From Leguminivora glycinivorella (taxonomy: Eukaryota > Arthropoda > Insecta > Lepidoptera > Tortricidae), in NCBI RefSeq assembly GCF_023078275.1, contig NC_062972.1, positions 15,393,691 to 15,457,690 of the forward strand: a stretch of DNA of 64,000 bases, given 5' to 3'. Made by a program: the position numbers and the translations under genes. Of this stretch, positions 56,069 to 64,000 are shown piece after piece (positions within the stretch are counted from its first letter, which is position 1; every line of letters begins with the position of its first letter). A model generated the notes under the pieces. It was not told the DNA's origin. It ran no database searches and saw nothing but the letters and a program-made list of their open reading frames with translations.

Positions 56069-56287
56069 ATGATTCGAATCAACGCTTATTAAAATGCCTA
56101 AGAATCATTTGACAACTACTTTTTGTCGCGTAAAGTTTTTAATCCGAAATATTATTTAGCCGCTATATCAAAAGTTCGAAATTCGAATTAACACTTGTTA
56201 AAATTCCTAAGTATCATTTGACAGCTATTTTGTATGGCGTATAGTTTTATAATTCGAAATATTATTAAGCCGCTATATCAAAAGTTC
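56069..56287 (+). repeat. Tandem duplication of about 110 bp (AAATTCGAATTAACACTTGT)
   Basis: Two copies share ATTCGAAT(C/T)AAC, TAAAATNCCTAAG, ATCATTTGACA, TCCGAAATATTATT-like and GCCGCTATATCAAAAGTTC. The frame at 55830-56072 just upstream is repetitive and not credible as a gene. Confidence 0.65.
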
Positions 56288-56385
56288 AGTAAATCCTTAA
56301 TTTTCTAACAAAAATTTGTTGCCGACCCTCACGGTCGCAGTTCTTACTTGACTTAAGAATCCTTGCCATATGGGTTTATGGCAAA

Positions 56386-56780
56386 GGTTTGTTTCTGTAT
56401 GATCGCAGTTCTAACCTTTTTTTTTTACGAGGGGAAATGCGTTACGCATACCATCCCGGGCGCAGGGACCGGCCTGGGATGGTTATGTGGGACTCCCATA
56501 TAGGCTAATGAGACCCATGGTGTACCCACTAAAACCCCTCGATTGCCGCCTCAGGGCTTATTGGACGAGGTCGCAGGCACGTTTTGGCACTCCTCCGCAA
56601 CCTCGTCAGCTCGCAGTTCTAACCTAACCTAACCCACTTTTCTAGCACAAGTTTGTTTCTGTATGATCGCAGTTCTAACCTAACCTAACCCACTTTTCTA
56701 GCACAAGTTTGTTTCTGTATGGTCGCAGTTCTAACCTAACCTAACCCACTTTTCTAGCAAATGTTTGTTTCCGTGACGTA
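56386..56780 (+). repeat. 57-bp tandem repeat with telomere-like CTAACC units
   Basis: Unit: GTTTGTTTCTGTATGATCGC, AGTTCTAACCTAACCTAACC, CACTTTTCTAGCACAA. At least three units lie at 56611-56780, and the start of another at 56386-56416 is split off by an insertion. The CTAACCTAACCTAACC part equals about three units of the insect telomere repeat TTAGG, read on the other strand. Confidence 0.75.
56417..56610 (-). mobile_element. Retroposon fragment with 14-bp target-site duplication
   Basis: A 194-bp insert bounded by TCGCAGTTCTAACC at 56403-56416 and 56611-56624. It starts with T10 (a reversed poly-A tail), then ACGAGGGGAAATGCGTTACG, CATCCCGGGCGCAGGGACCG and CAACCTCGTCAGC. This looks like a 5'-truncated LINE or SINE 3' end in reverse. 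Confidence 0.75.
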
Positions 56781-56814
56781 ACCTAACCAATTTTTTTTGT
56801 ATTTTTTTTTACAA

Positions 56815-57060
56815 TGATATTAGGGAAAATGACATTTCGATGTCGCGTTAGCATCGGATTTATGAAAAGGTGGTTAACGAAACGGTTGTCAAATGATAAG
56901 ATTGGCAACCGTTCTTCTGGTTATTGAGTTTCTATAAAATGTTATTAGGGAAAATGACATTTCGATGTTACGTAGCATGGGATTTATGAAAAGGTGGTTA
57001 ACAAATCGGTTGTCAAATGATAAAGTTGGCAACCGTTCTTCTGGATATTGAATTTCGGGA
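56815..57060 (+). repeat. Tandem duplication of about 122 bp (TTAGGGAAAATGACATTTCG)
   Basis: Two copies share ATTAGGGAAAATGACATTTC, GATTTATGAAAAGGTGGTTA, CGGTTGTCAAATGATAA and TTGGCAACCGTTCTTCTGG. Inner words TTGTCAAATGAT and GGCAACCG may hairpin. Confidence 0.75.
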
Positions 57061-57406
57061 AAACGATAATGTGGGATAGCAAACTAGCGACATATTAAAA
57101 GTATGGTAAACAATGTATTTGGATTATAAAAATTCTGTCAACCGTTTTCGGACAAGTGATAATGGGACAAAGGATTTTCGAAACATCGATAGGTTACCAT
57201 ATCAAACAATAACGACAGTTATTTTCCTAGTTATATCGAAATTGATGTACATAATCATATGAAGTAAATAAGGTGCAGGGGCCAATTTCAACTAGCGAGT
57301 TTATTAGGTAATAAAACTTAACTAACAAATACATAACATATTCAAGCTAACTAAAAAAAACTTAAAATTAAATTAAAACGAATCTAATTTAAAATATATC
57401 TAAATA

Positions 57407-57529
57407 GGGCCCACGCGGAATTGTGCTAAAGATGCTGGCGGCATTCCCACCCTGAATAGCAATGCTTATGCGTTGCGAGAGAAAACCGCCAGCTCTCTGG
57501 TCATCAGTAGTGTCAATGAGCTTGGCAGG
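57407..57529 (-). pseudogene. Fragment of an unrecognised element ORF (QRISIAIQ motif), copy 1
   Basis: The minus strand reads open for about 40 codons: LIDTTDDQRAGGFLSQRISI, then AIQGGNAASIFSTIP. It aligns residue by residue with the frame at 59182-59382. The shared block is RAG-x-FL-x-QRISIAIQ-x-GN-x-ASI-x-x-T-x-P. Source element unknown. Confidence 0.5.
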
Positions 57530-57643
57530 TAATTTCAACTAATTGATTTTTTCAATGTTTTACACTAGAAACTAGAGTGCCATAATTATGTGTCTACTAA
57601 ATAGGCTTGCCAATACAATGTCTGACCAGTGGACGCTCTATTT

Positions 57644-58190
57644 AAAAACCGGCCAAGAGCGTGTCGGGCCACGCTCAGTGTAGGGTTCCGTAGTTTTCCG
57701 TATTTTTCTCAAAAACTACTGAATCTATCAAGTTCAAAACAATTTTCCTAGAAAGTTTTTATAAAGATCTACTATTGTGATTTTTTTCATATTTTTTGAA
57801 CATAGGGTTCAAAAGTTAGAGGGGGGGGGACGCACTTTTTTTTCCTTTAGAAGTGATTATTTCCGAAAATATTAGTATTATCAAAAAACGATATTAGTAA
57901 ACCCTTCTTCATTTTTAAATACCTATCCAAAAATATATCACACGTTGGGGTTGGAATGAAAAAAAATATCCGGCCCCACTTTACATGTAGGGGGGGTACC
58001 CTAATAAAACATTTTTTTCCATTTTTTATTTTTGCACTTTGTTGGCGTGATTGATATACATATTGGTACCAAATTTAAGCTTTCTAGTGCTTACGGTTAC
58101 TGAGATTATCCGCGGACGGACGGACGGACGGACGGACAGACAGACATGGCGAAACTATAAGGGTTCCTAGTTGACTACGGAACCCTTAAA
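57644..58190 (-). mobile_element. AGGGTTCCGTAG element, copy C
   Basis: Reverse-oriented: AAAAACCGGCCAAGAGCGTG at the left and CTACGGAACCCTTAAAA at the right, with (GGAC)n at about 58115-58140 and the full set of inner words. 547 bp. Confidence 0.85.
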
Positions 58191-58254
58191 ATTGTAAAAC
58201 ATGAAAAATACATGAATAAGTAGAAATTACTTGCCAGTCAAAATTGCCCTCTTT

Positions 58255-58380
58255 ATCTTAGTCTAATTATATATTTTTAAATTAAAGGAAAAATGGAAAA
58301 ATTCACACCTCCGGCAGGACTCGAACCTGCGACCTTTGGCCTTGCCGGGGCCATCGCGCTTCCAACTGCGCCACGGTTTT
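58255..58380 (-). mobile_element. tRNA-derived SINE head (CCGTGGCGCAGTTGG)
   Basis: In minus-strand sense: CCGTGGCGCAGTTGGAAGCG (A box), GGCCCCGGCAAGGCC, B box GGTTCGAGTCC, CTGCCGGAGGTGTGAATTTT, then an AT-rich body. The two ends of the tRNA-like part do not pair as an acceptor stem, so it is a SINE head and not a tRNA gene. Confidence 0.7.
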
Positions 58381-59181
58381 GTTATGTTTTTTTGGAGAAA
58401 ACTAGGAAACAAATGTGCTATGTTAAAACACCCTGTTAATAAAATAATTAAATGAGATCTAGACACTATTAACGTGACATGAGAGACAGTGTTAAACATC
58501 CTGACAGGCAATTACATTAAAGAGGATGTTTATTTATAAAATAAATTGAAATATTTTTTTTTTGTTAAGGAAATGAAAACAAAAAAAATATGTAAAAAAA
58601 TTGTATTAATTTCTAGTGAAAGTTAATTGTTTTGATGTTAATTAACGTCTCTTAAAATATCCGTGACTAATTTGATAACGCCTTATATAAGTGGCTATCG
58701 ATTTATATCGTCAAACTAATAAAATACCCACCTATTTCATTTATACACAGTAAGATGTCAGCTCCGAGAGAATTGTCTAAGAAAATAAAACTAGGCACCA
58801 ACTTTGTGGCACTTTCTGAGATACGTATTCGCCAACAAAAGCAAGCACTCAATAAGCTTGTCATGGACTAAGTGCACCGTGGGTTTGCACTTATGGACCG
58901 GGATTCAGGGGACAGTGTCCTCTGTGGACCAATTACGGTAATTTGTTGTCGAGAACTATATAAATTTCTAAGCTTTTTATGATCGGTCTGTGTTATTAAC
59001 ATTAGTTTGAAATATAATTTAACAAATCTTTATTTACATGAACATATTTACATATATATATTTCTATGGATTTTGTGGTCCGAAATAAGTGATTTTTATT
59101 TTTATTTTATTTTTATTTATTTTTATAATTATATAAGAAACTAAGACTAAACTTAAAAGCCAGCTAATGTCTAGGTCTAGG
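58381..59181. other. No gene seen
   Basis: AT-rich. AACAAATCTTTATTTACATG at about 59020-59040 may be the antisense 3' tail of the element whose frame lies at 59182-59382. Confidence 0.35.
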
Positions 59182-59382
59182 TCAAATAGGCATTGTACCA
59201 AGGATACTGGCGATGTTTCCTCGCTGTATAGCAATGCTGATACGTTGTGCAAGGAAGTCGCCAGCTCTTCGGTCACCAGTTACCTCAACCAGACGCTTCG
59301 CGTTTTCTGTGAAAAACTTGTTCGCGCTGGGACCCCTAATATAATTAGATTTACGATCTTTACCACCCGTTTTTGTTGCCAA
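59182..59382 (-). pseudogene. Fragment of an unrecognised element ORF (QRISIAIQ motif), copy 2
   Basis: A 66-codon frame with a natural stop. It includes FFTENAKRLVEVTGDRRAGD, then FLAQRISIAIQRGNIASILG. An upstream stop closes it and there is no ATG start (TTG), so it is a C-terminal fragment. Similarity to 57407-57529 shows a multicopy family. I believe it comes from a mobile element but cannot name it. Confidence 0.5.
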
Positions 59383-59399
59383 AATGTGTCATTGTAATA

Positions 59400-61616
59400 T
59401 TACAATTTTGCTTTCTTCCTGCCTGCAAGCACTGAGATTTGAGCAGTTTCATGTCTAGAAATACAGGCATTAATTTATATATTTATTTGCTTTTTCACTC
59501 GTAGTAGGTATGTAGAATTGTAGATGCATACGAATAATTGACACAAAATTTAACAATGGTACGATACCAATCTGAAATAATGCAAGCATTGTCCGAATAC
59601 ATCCGTAAGTATCGCTAACATTGTTGCTGTAGCACAGCTGTGGTTAATGTCATTCCATACACTTATTTTTTATCATTATTCGCTTTGTCCACGACTGGTG
59701 TTGCTGTCATTTTGTGTGTGTTTTTTTATGTTCAATCTTATGGAGTCAAATTTGTTCAAATGACCGCTGCGCCGCTAGGCAATACATAAATGTACGAAAA
59801 CAATACCATGAACCTTCCGTGAGATTCGCAATTTTGTAAAATTCTTTTCGGTGCATTGCTAGCCTATACTATTTTAGTCGACCGTGCAATATATAGCTTC
59901 ATATTGTCCAATATTGTGTCAACCCGTTGACATGAAACGCAGGATGTTCTCAAATTTATGTGGTGTTCACAGAAATATATGGCTTTGTACGTACACTGCC
60001 TTAATTTACGAAGTGGAATTGGAGAAACGGAACCATATGTCATGCCTATATTAATTAACTTACTTATTGGTGTTGTCACTACTGTAATGTTTAATAAATG
60101 TAATATTGTAAAATATGAAATAGTAATATTAATTTAGAATGTTTGAATATCAATATCTTATTAATTCTTATACTCCGTTACAAAGCAAATCCGTTCCTCT
60201 CTTCTTCTAAAATCTTCGTACAGATTACAAAATTTAATAATTATATTTGTACTTAAAAATAGGTATAACGTTAAAGAAGTGAATTAGCCCTCTATGGGAT
60301 ATCTTCCAACTACGAAAGTAGCTAATCTTGGTATAAAATAACTATAATAATTTCTAATTATGAGTTTTATTCATCCTAAAATTCTTATTGGAACAGAACA
60401 AGCAAAACGTGCACAGCATTAAACTATATTAAAAAGTTTAAACAAAAAAAGTTGAAAACAATAAAATGTTTTAATAACATAATCATGATTTTAAATTGCT
60501 GTTTCAAACAACATGTCGGCAGCCAAGTTAAAATAAAATTTTACGATTAAACTAATAATAAAACCAAACACCGATACTATTACTAATAACAATGTATATA
60601 AAAAAATACATAGCAATATGCCAAAAACATAACCTAAAACCAGTTTGCAGAAACTACGGAAAAACAGGCATAAAACTATACACCATTAAATACGGTAATC
60701 ATTTTTTAAATATTTAATTTTAATGTATTATTAGCATATTAATATGTACATATTATGTACTTATTTATTATATTTATAGGTGCTATGTGAAGTCCACAAA
60801 GGCAATATTTCCCTGTCTCCATATAGTACATAAACTAAAATATTCGGTATGCAAGCCTCAGCGGACCGAAAGCAAATCAATTAATAAAGTTTAGTATACG
60901 AACCATCCCCAACGGTACGATGTGTTTTCATTTGCTTGTCGCATCCTGAATTTGTATCTGTTCAGGAAGAACACACTAAAATAAGAATATAAACTTATTT
61001 TTGGGGTATCTAAGTTTATTTGGTTTATTAAAATAAGCTACCTTGGGCCAATTGGCTTCGACCCAGAATATTTTTAAGTAAACGATAAATTTAAATTTAT
61101 ATGTTAAATCGAATATAGCTCGACATGTTTCACTTTGTACCGAGAAATATTTACGGTAGATAGTTAAAGTAAACCTGTGTAACTACCTATTTATATAATA
61201 AATATTGCATTTAATAATATTATGCGATTACTGTTGGTCATATTTTATACTTATCTTTAAAAAATATTCTCCAAGCATGTTGATTTGCTGCTTCCTTTTC
61301 ACCAGAGTAGACCGATGATCTGATTTCATTTCAATTCCTTTAATTCAATGAAGCTAAGATTAATCATGCTTGTAACTAGTCCGTGCTAATATCAAATTAT
61401 TATTTTGTTTTCATTTTTATCATATTTCATTAGTATCCCAAAGGTTTCACTAAACGTTTGAAAGTAAAATAAAACGGGTAACTTACACCAACTGGCAGAA
61501 AACGAAATCGTCAAAAAATAAATCAATCACCATCTTTCATAGTCCCTTTACGTCTCACTTGATCCGAAAAAAATGCAAAACGAATACCTTTCCATTCCAT
61601 ACAAACATTCAACCCC
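59400..61616. other. No gene seen
   Basis: About 2.2 kb, strongly AT-rich. No credible frame or named repeat. Confidence 0.4.
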
Positions 61617-61775
61617 TAGGCGTGAGGCTGAAGTGACGGGCAGTCTACCGCGAGAGCCTTCGCGGACGGACGTAGACGGGCGTAGGCCGTAGCTGCCTAC
61701 GCCGTAGGCGCGTAGCGACGTAATGCACTAGACAATTGAATTTAAAAACCGCGACGGCAGCTGATTGAGCCCAGT
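61617..61775. mobile_element. CpG-rich element with GTAGGC palindromes
   Basis: GAGGCTGAAGTGACGGGCAG, TCTACCGCGAGAGCCTTCGC, GACGGACGTAGACGGGCGTA, GGCCGTAGCTGCCTACGCC and GCGTAGCGACGTAATGCAC. Dense inverted GCGTAG/CTACGC words in an AT-rich setting resemble CpG-rich MITEs such as those at 39331 and 46641, but the family differs. Confidence 0.5.
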
Positions 61776-62095
61776 GGACTTTTTTTCTCTTATTCGGCTA
61801 CGCTGACTTTCTGTGAATATTTAAAAGTGGAGGACTTAATGGCACTGCAACAAAAAAAATGAGTTTTTTGAAATTGCGGGTAAGTGAACTTTTGGTTAAT
61901 TAGATTCTACGAGTAAAATAAGAAATAAAATGTTGTAACATGATATTTATGAGTAATATTAAAATAACGTGAATGATGTAATGTTTAAATGGAGTATATA
62001 AACAAAATAAAAAAATCGAAATACAGTTCAAAGAAAAAAAGTAAGTAATTAATTTAAATATAATTAATGTTGATCGATTTTTATTTTATTGATAT

Positions 62096-62245
62096 AGTGA
62101 CCTTGCCTGCTAAGCCGCGGTCCCGGGTTCGAATCCCGGTAAGGGCATTTATTTGTGTGATGAGCACAGATATTTGTTCCTGAGTCATGATGGTGATGTT
62201 TTCTATGTATATAAGTATTTGTACATTATACATGTATATCATTGT
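62096..62245 (+). mobile_element. tRNA-derived SINE, partial
   Basis: Starts inside the head (TAGTGACCTTGCCTGCTAAG), includes B box GGTTCGAATCC and GGTAAGGGCATTTATTTGTG, then breaks off after ATGTATATAAGTATTTGTAC. Confidence 0.75.
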
Positions 62246-62280
62246 CTGAATACCCAATTACCCACAACACAGGCCTTCAA

Positions 62281-62540
62281 TCAATCAATTAAAATATTCT
62301 TTATTCAAATAGGCTTACAATAAGCACTTTTAAATTGTCAACAATGTACAATATTCATCTTATTCTAAATATCAGAGCAATTTATTGGTGCAATAAACAA
62401 TATTGTTTTAAAATTACATTGAATGAATAAAATGATATTAATCTAAATTGTATTAAAAAAAAGACTTCTTGAGCTTACCGTGGGACTCAGTGAGTGTAAG
62501 AATGTCCTATAATATTTATTTATTTATTTTACTGCTCAAA
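62281..62540 (-). repeat. LINE 3' UTR (antisense) and a second LINE end
   Basis: AAATATTCTTTATTCAAATA, GGCTTACAATAAGCACTTTT resembles an antisense LINE 3' UTR. CTTGAGCTTACCGTGGGACT then GTGTAAGAATGTCCTATAAT resembles a plus-strand LINE end (see 47867). Confidence 0.45.
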
Positions 62541-63106
62541 TACGGCAGTATGTAGGTATATATTTACCCTAAATTTTTATCTGACTTCAGAGATAATATT
62601 TATACTAGTGTTTTAACACTTTCTCATACCCAAAATTAAGATAATTATTTTTAGTTATCGACTCCTACCATAAGTGGAAATATTAAAAGAGATCACTGTT
62701 TGTAATATTTAGTAAGTATACGGTACGACATAGCCACGTTCATTTACTTTACTATGTAAATAACAAATATATTGAATTTATTATCCACATCAGACAAAAA
62801 TATCTCTCCAAAGTTTGATTGAATCACCAACTTTTTATGACTTTGATCTTTACCTGCTATATATTTTAGTCGCCGACAAGTTAAACAACAAAAACATGTT
62901 GAGAAGTATTTTTTAGAAAAACGTTTCTTGTTACTTTGCTTAATATGACATCTGCTTTACTGTAAGGTGTATTGGTGATTTCGGAATCAAGTAGGTACTT
63001 CCGAAAAGGGTATAAAATTACTCTTATTCCATTGTAAGTTAGTTAAAGTTTCCGTGCCTTGTATACACCTTGAGGAAAATGTTACTCCCTTAAAGTTTTT
63101 ATCCTT
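62541..63106. other. No gene seen
   Basis: AT-rich, without recognised features. Confidence 0.4.
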
Positions 63107-63687
63107 TTTAGGGTTCCGTAGTCAACTAGGAACCCTTATAGTTTCGCCATGTCTGTCTGTCCGTCCGTCCGTCCGTCCGTCCGTCCGTCCGTCCGTCCGT
63201 CCGTCCGTCCGTCCGTCCGCGGATAATCTCAGTAACCGTAAGCACTAGAAAGCTGAAATTTGGTACCAATATGTATATCAATCACGCCAACAAAGTGCAA
63301 AAATAAAAAATGGAAAAAAATGTTTTATTAGGGTACCCCCCCTACACGTAAAGTGGGGGCTGATATTTTTTTTCATTCCAACCCCAACGTGTGATATATT
63401 GTTGGATAGGTATTTAAAAATGAATAAGGGTTTACTAAGATCGTTTTTTGATAATATTAATATTTTCGGAAATAATCGCTCCCAAAGGAAAAAAAAGTGC
63501 GTCCCCCCCCTCTAACTTTTGAACCATATGTTTAAAAAATATGAAAAAAATCACAAAAGTAGAACTTTATAAAGACTTTCTAGGAAAATTGTTTTGAACT
63601 TGATAGGTTCAGTAGTTTTTGAGAAAAATACGAAAAACTACGGAACCCTACACTGAGCGTGGCCCGACACGCTCTTGGCCGGTTTTT
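63107..63687 (+). mobile_element. AGGGTTCCGTAG element, copy D
   Basis: 581 bp, intact ends, with the longest (CCGT)n tract of the four copies (about 63158-63219). A frame crossing the tract encodes only Ser-Val-Arg-Pro repeats. Confidence 0.85.
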
Positions 63688-63724
63688 ATCACACTACAAA
63701 GCCTGTTTTTAATACTTGCGATCA

Positions 63725-63800
63725 TACGACGGGACGCACCGACCCACGGGAGGCACCCAAGGGGTGGTGAATTTCTTAACCCGTCACCACGCGGGCAAGG
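63725..63800 (-). repeat. Fragment of the 34004 SINE-like repeat
   Basis: GACCCACGGGAGGCACCCAA, GGGGTGGTGAATTTCTTAAC and CCGTCACCACGCGGGC match the head side of the repeat at 34190-34250. Confidence 0.55.
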
Positions 63801-64000
63801 TATTCTAGTATTCATAAATCAATAAAACAGACGTGATTATCCCTTGCATATTGATATAACGCATTATTCGAAGGGGTTGAACAATGTTTGGACCAACCCG
63901 ATTAAGAGGCTTAGAAGCATACTGCGAGTAAACTCTGAGTTACCTGAAGTATTGTGTACTTTAGTTGTTCCCGTAGACCAATATACAATATACAATATAC

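Noticed and set aside
56386..56780. Possible CRISPR-like array
   Set aside because: The 57-bp units are directly adjacent with no unique spacers, and the genome is eukaryotic. It is a satellite.
58305..58378. tRNA gene on the minus strand
   Set aside because: A and B boxes are present, yet the termini (CCGTGG and GGAGGTGT) do not pair, and an AT-rich SINE-like body follows.

Overview
The window looks like a stretch of lepidopteran (moth or butterfly) nuclear genome. It is AT-rich, holds almost no long open frames, and is packed with repeat families typical of Lepidoptera: Lep1-type non-autonomous Helitrons (start TCCATACTAATATT, end GCAAAAGCTAG), the element starting AGGGTTCCGTAG with internal (CCGT)n, tRNA-headed SINEs starting GACCGGTCTGGCTCAG, and LINE 3' tails. 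Short CTAACC/TTAGG-type units of the insect telomere repeat also occur. No bacterial operons, CRISPR arrays, canonical tRNA genes or rRNA genes were seen.

Host genes. Only two host loci are well supported, and both encode small secreted cysteine-rich TIL (trypsin-inhibitor-like) domains. One enters from the left edge on the minus strand: a complete ten-cysteine exon at 149-340 and a 5'-shortened duplicate exon at 1-99. The other is a complete small gene on the plus strand at 28330-29701: a signal-peptide exon, one intact TIL exon and a terminal exon that completes a stop codon at the splice junction. Two decayed tandem copies of the TIL exon lie in its last intron.

Mobile elements, left to right. 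0.7-20.6 kb: foldback/MITE elements, six of the seven Lep1 copies, two copies of the AGGGTTCCGTAG element (one nested in Lep1, one itself carrying a foldback with 138-bp arms), a TTAA-flanked element, a tRNA-like sequence inside a palindrome and a LINE 3' fragment. 20.6-23.8 kb: an inverted duplication with roughly 1-kb arms, its left arm split by a LINE fragment. 25.3-26.6 kb: a 5'-truncated Ty1/copia pol end with a probable LTR. 35.9-38.25 kb: a 2.3-kb DNA element with 24-bp inverted ends. 39-47 kb: CpG-rich palindromic elements and SINEs. 50.2-52.9 kb: a non-LTR retrotransposon with a nearly intact reverse transcriptase but a stop and a frameshift upstream. 54.3-58.4 kb: SINEs, tandem arrays and telomere-like motifs. 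61-64 kb: more element remnants.

The most unusual signal is a dispersed repeat family at about 12.06, 42.92-43.05, 54.90-54.98 and 55.13-55.19 kb. Its members carry a hammerhead-ribozyme-like core (CTGANGA or a degenerate form, a stem II hairpin, then GAAA) followed by ATGTCG, and two of them have a long pairing arm beside the core. One member sits in an insert bounded by a 19-bp target-site duplication, and a related MITE 1.5 kb away provides the matching empty site. Together these suggest a ribozyme-bearing retroposon. All calls are by eye from the sequence; family names rest on remembered consensus motifs and were not searched.
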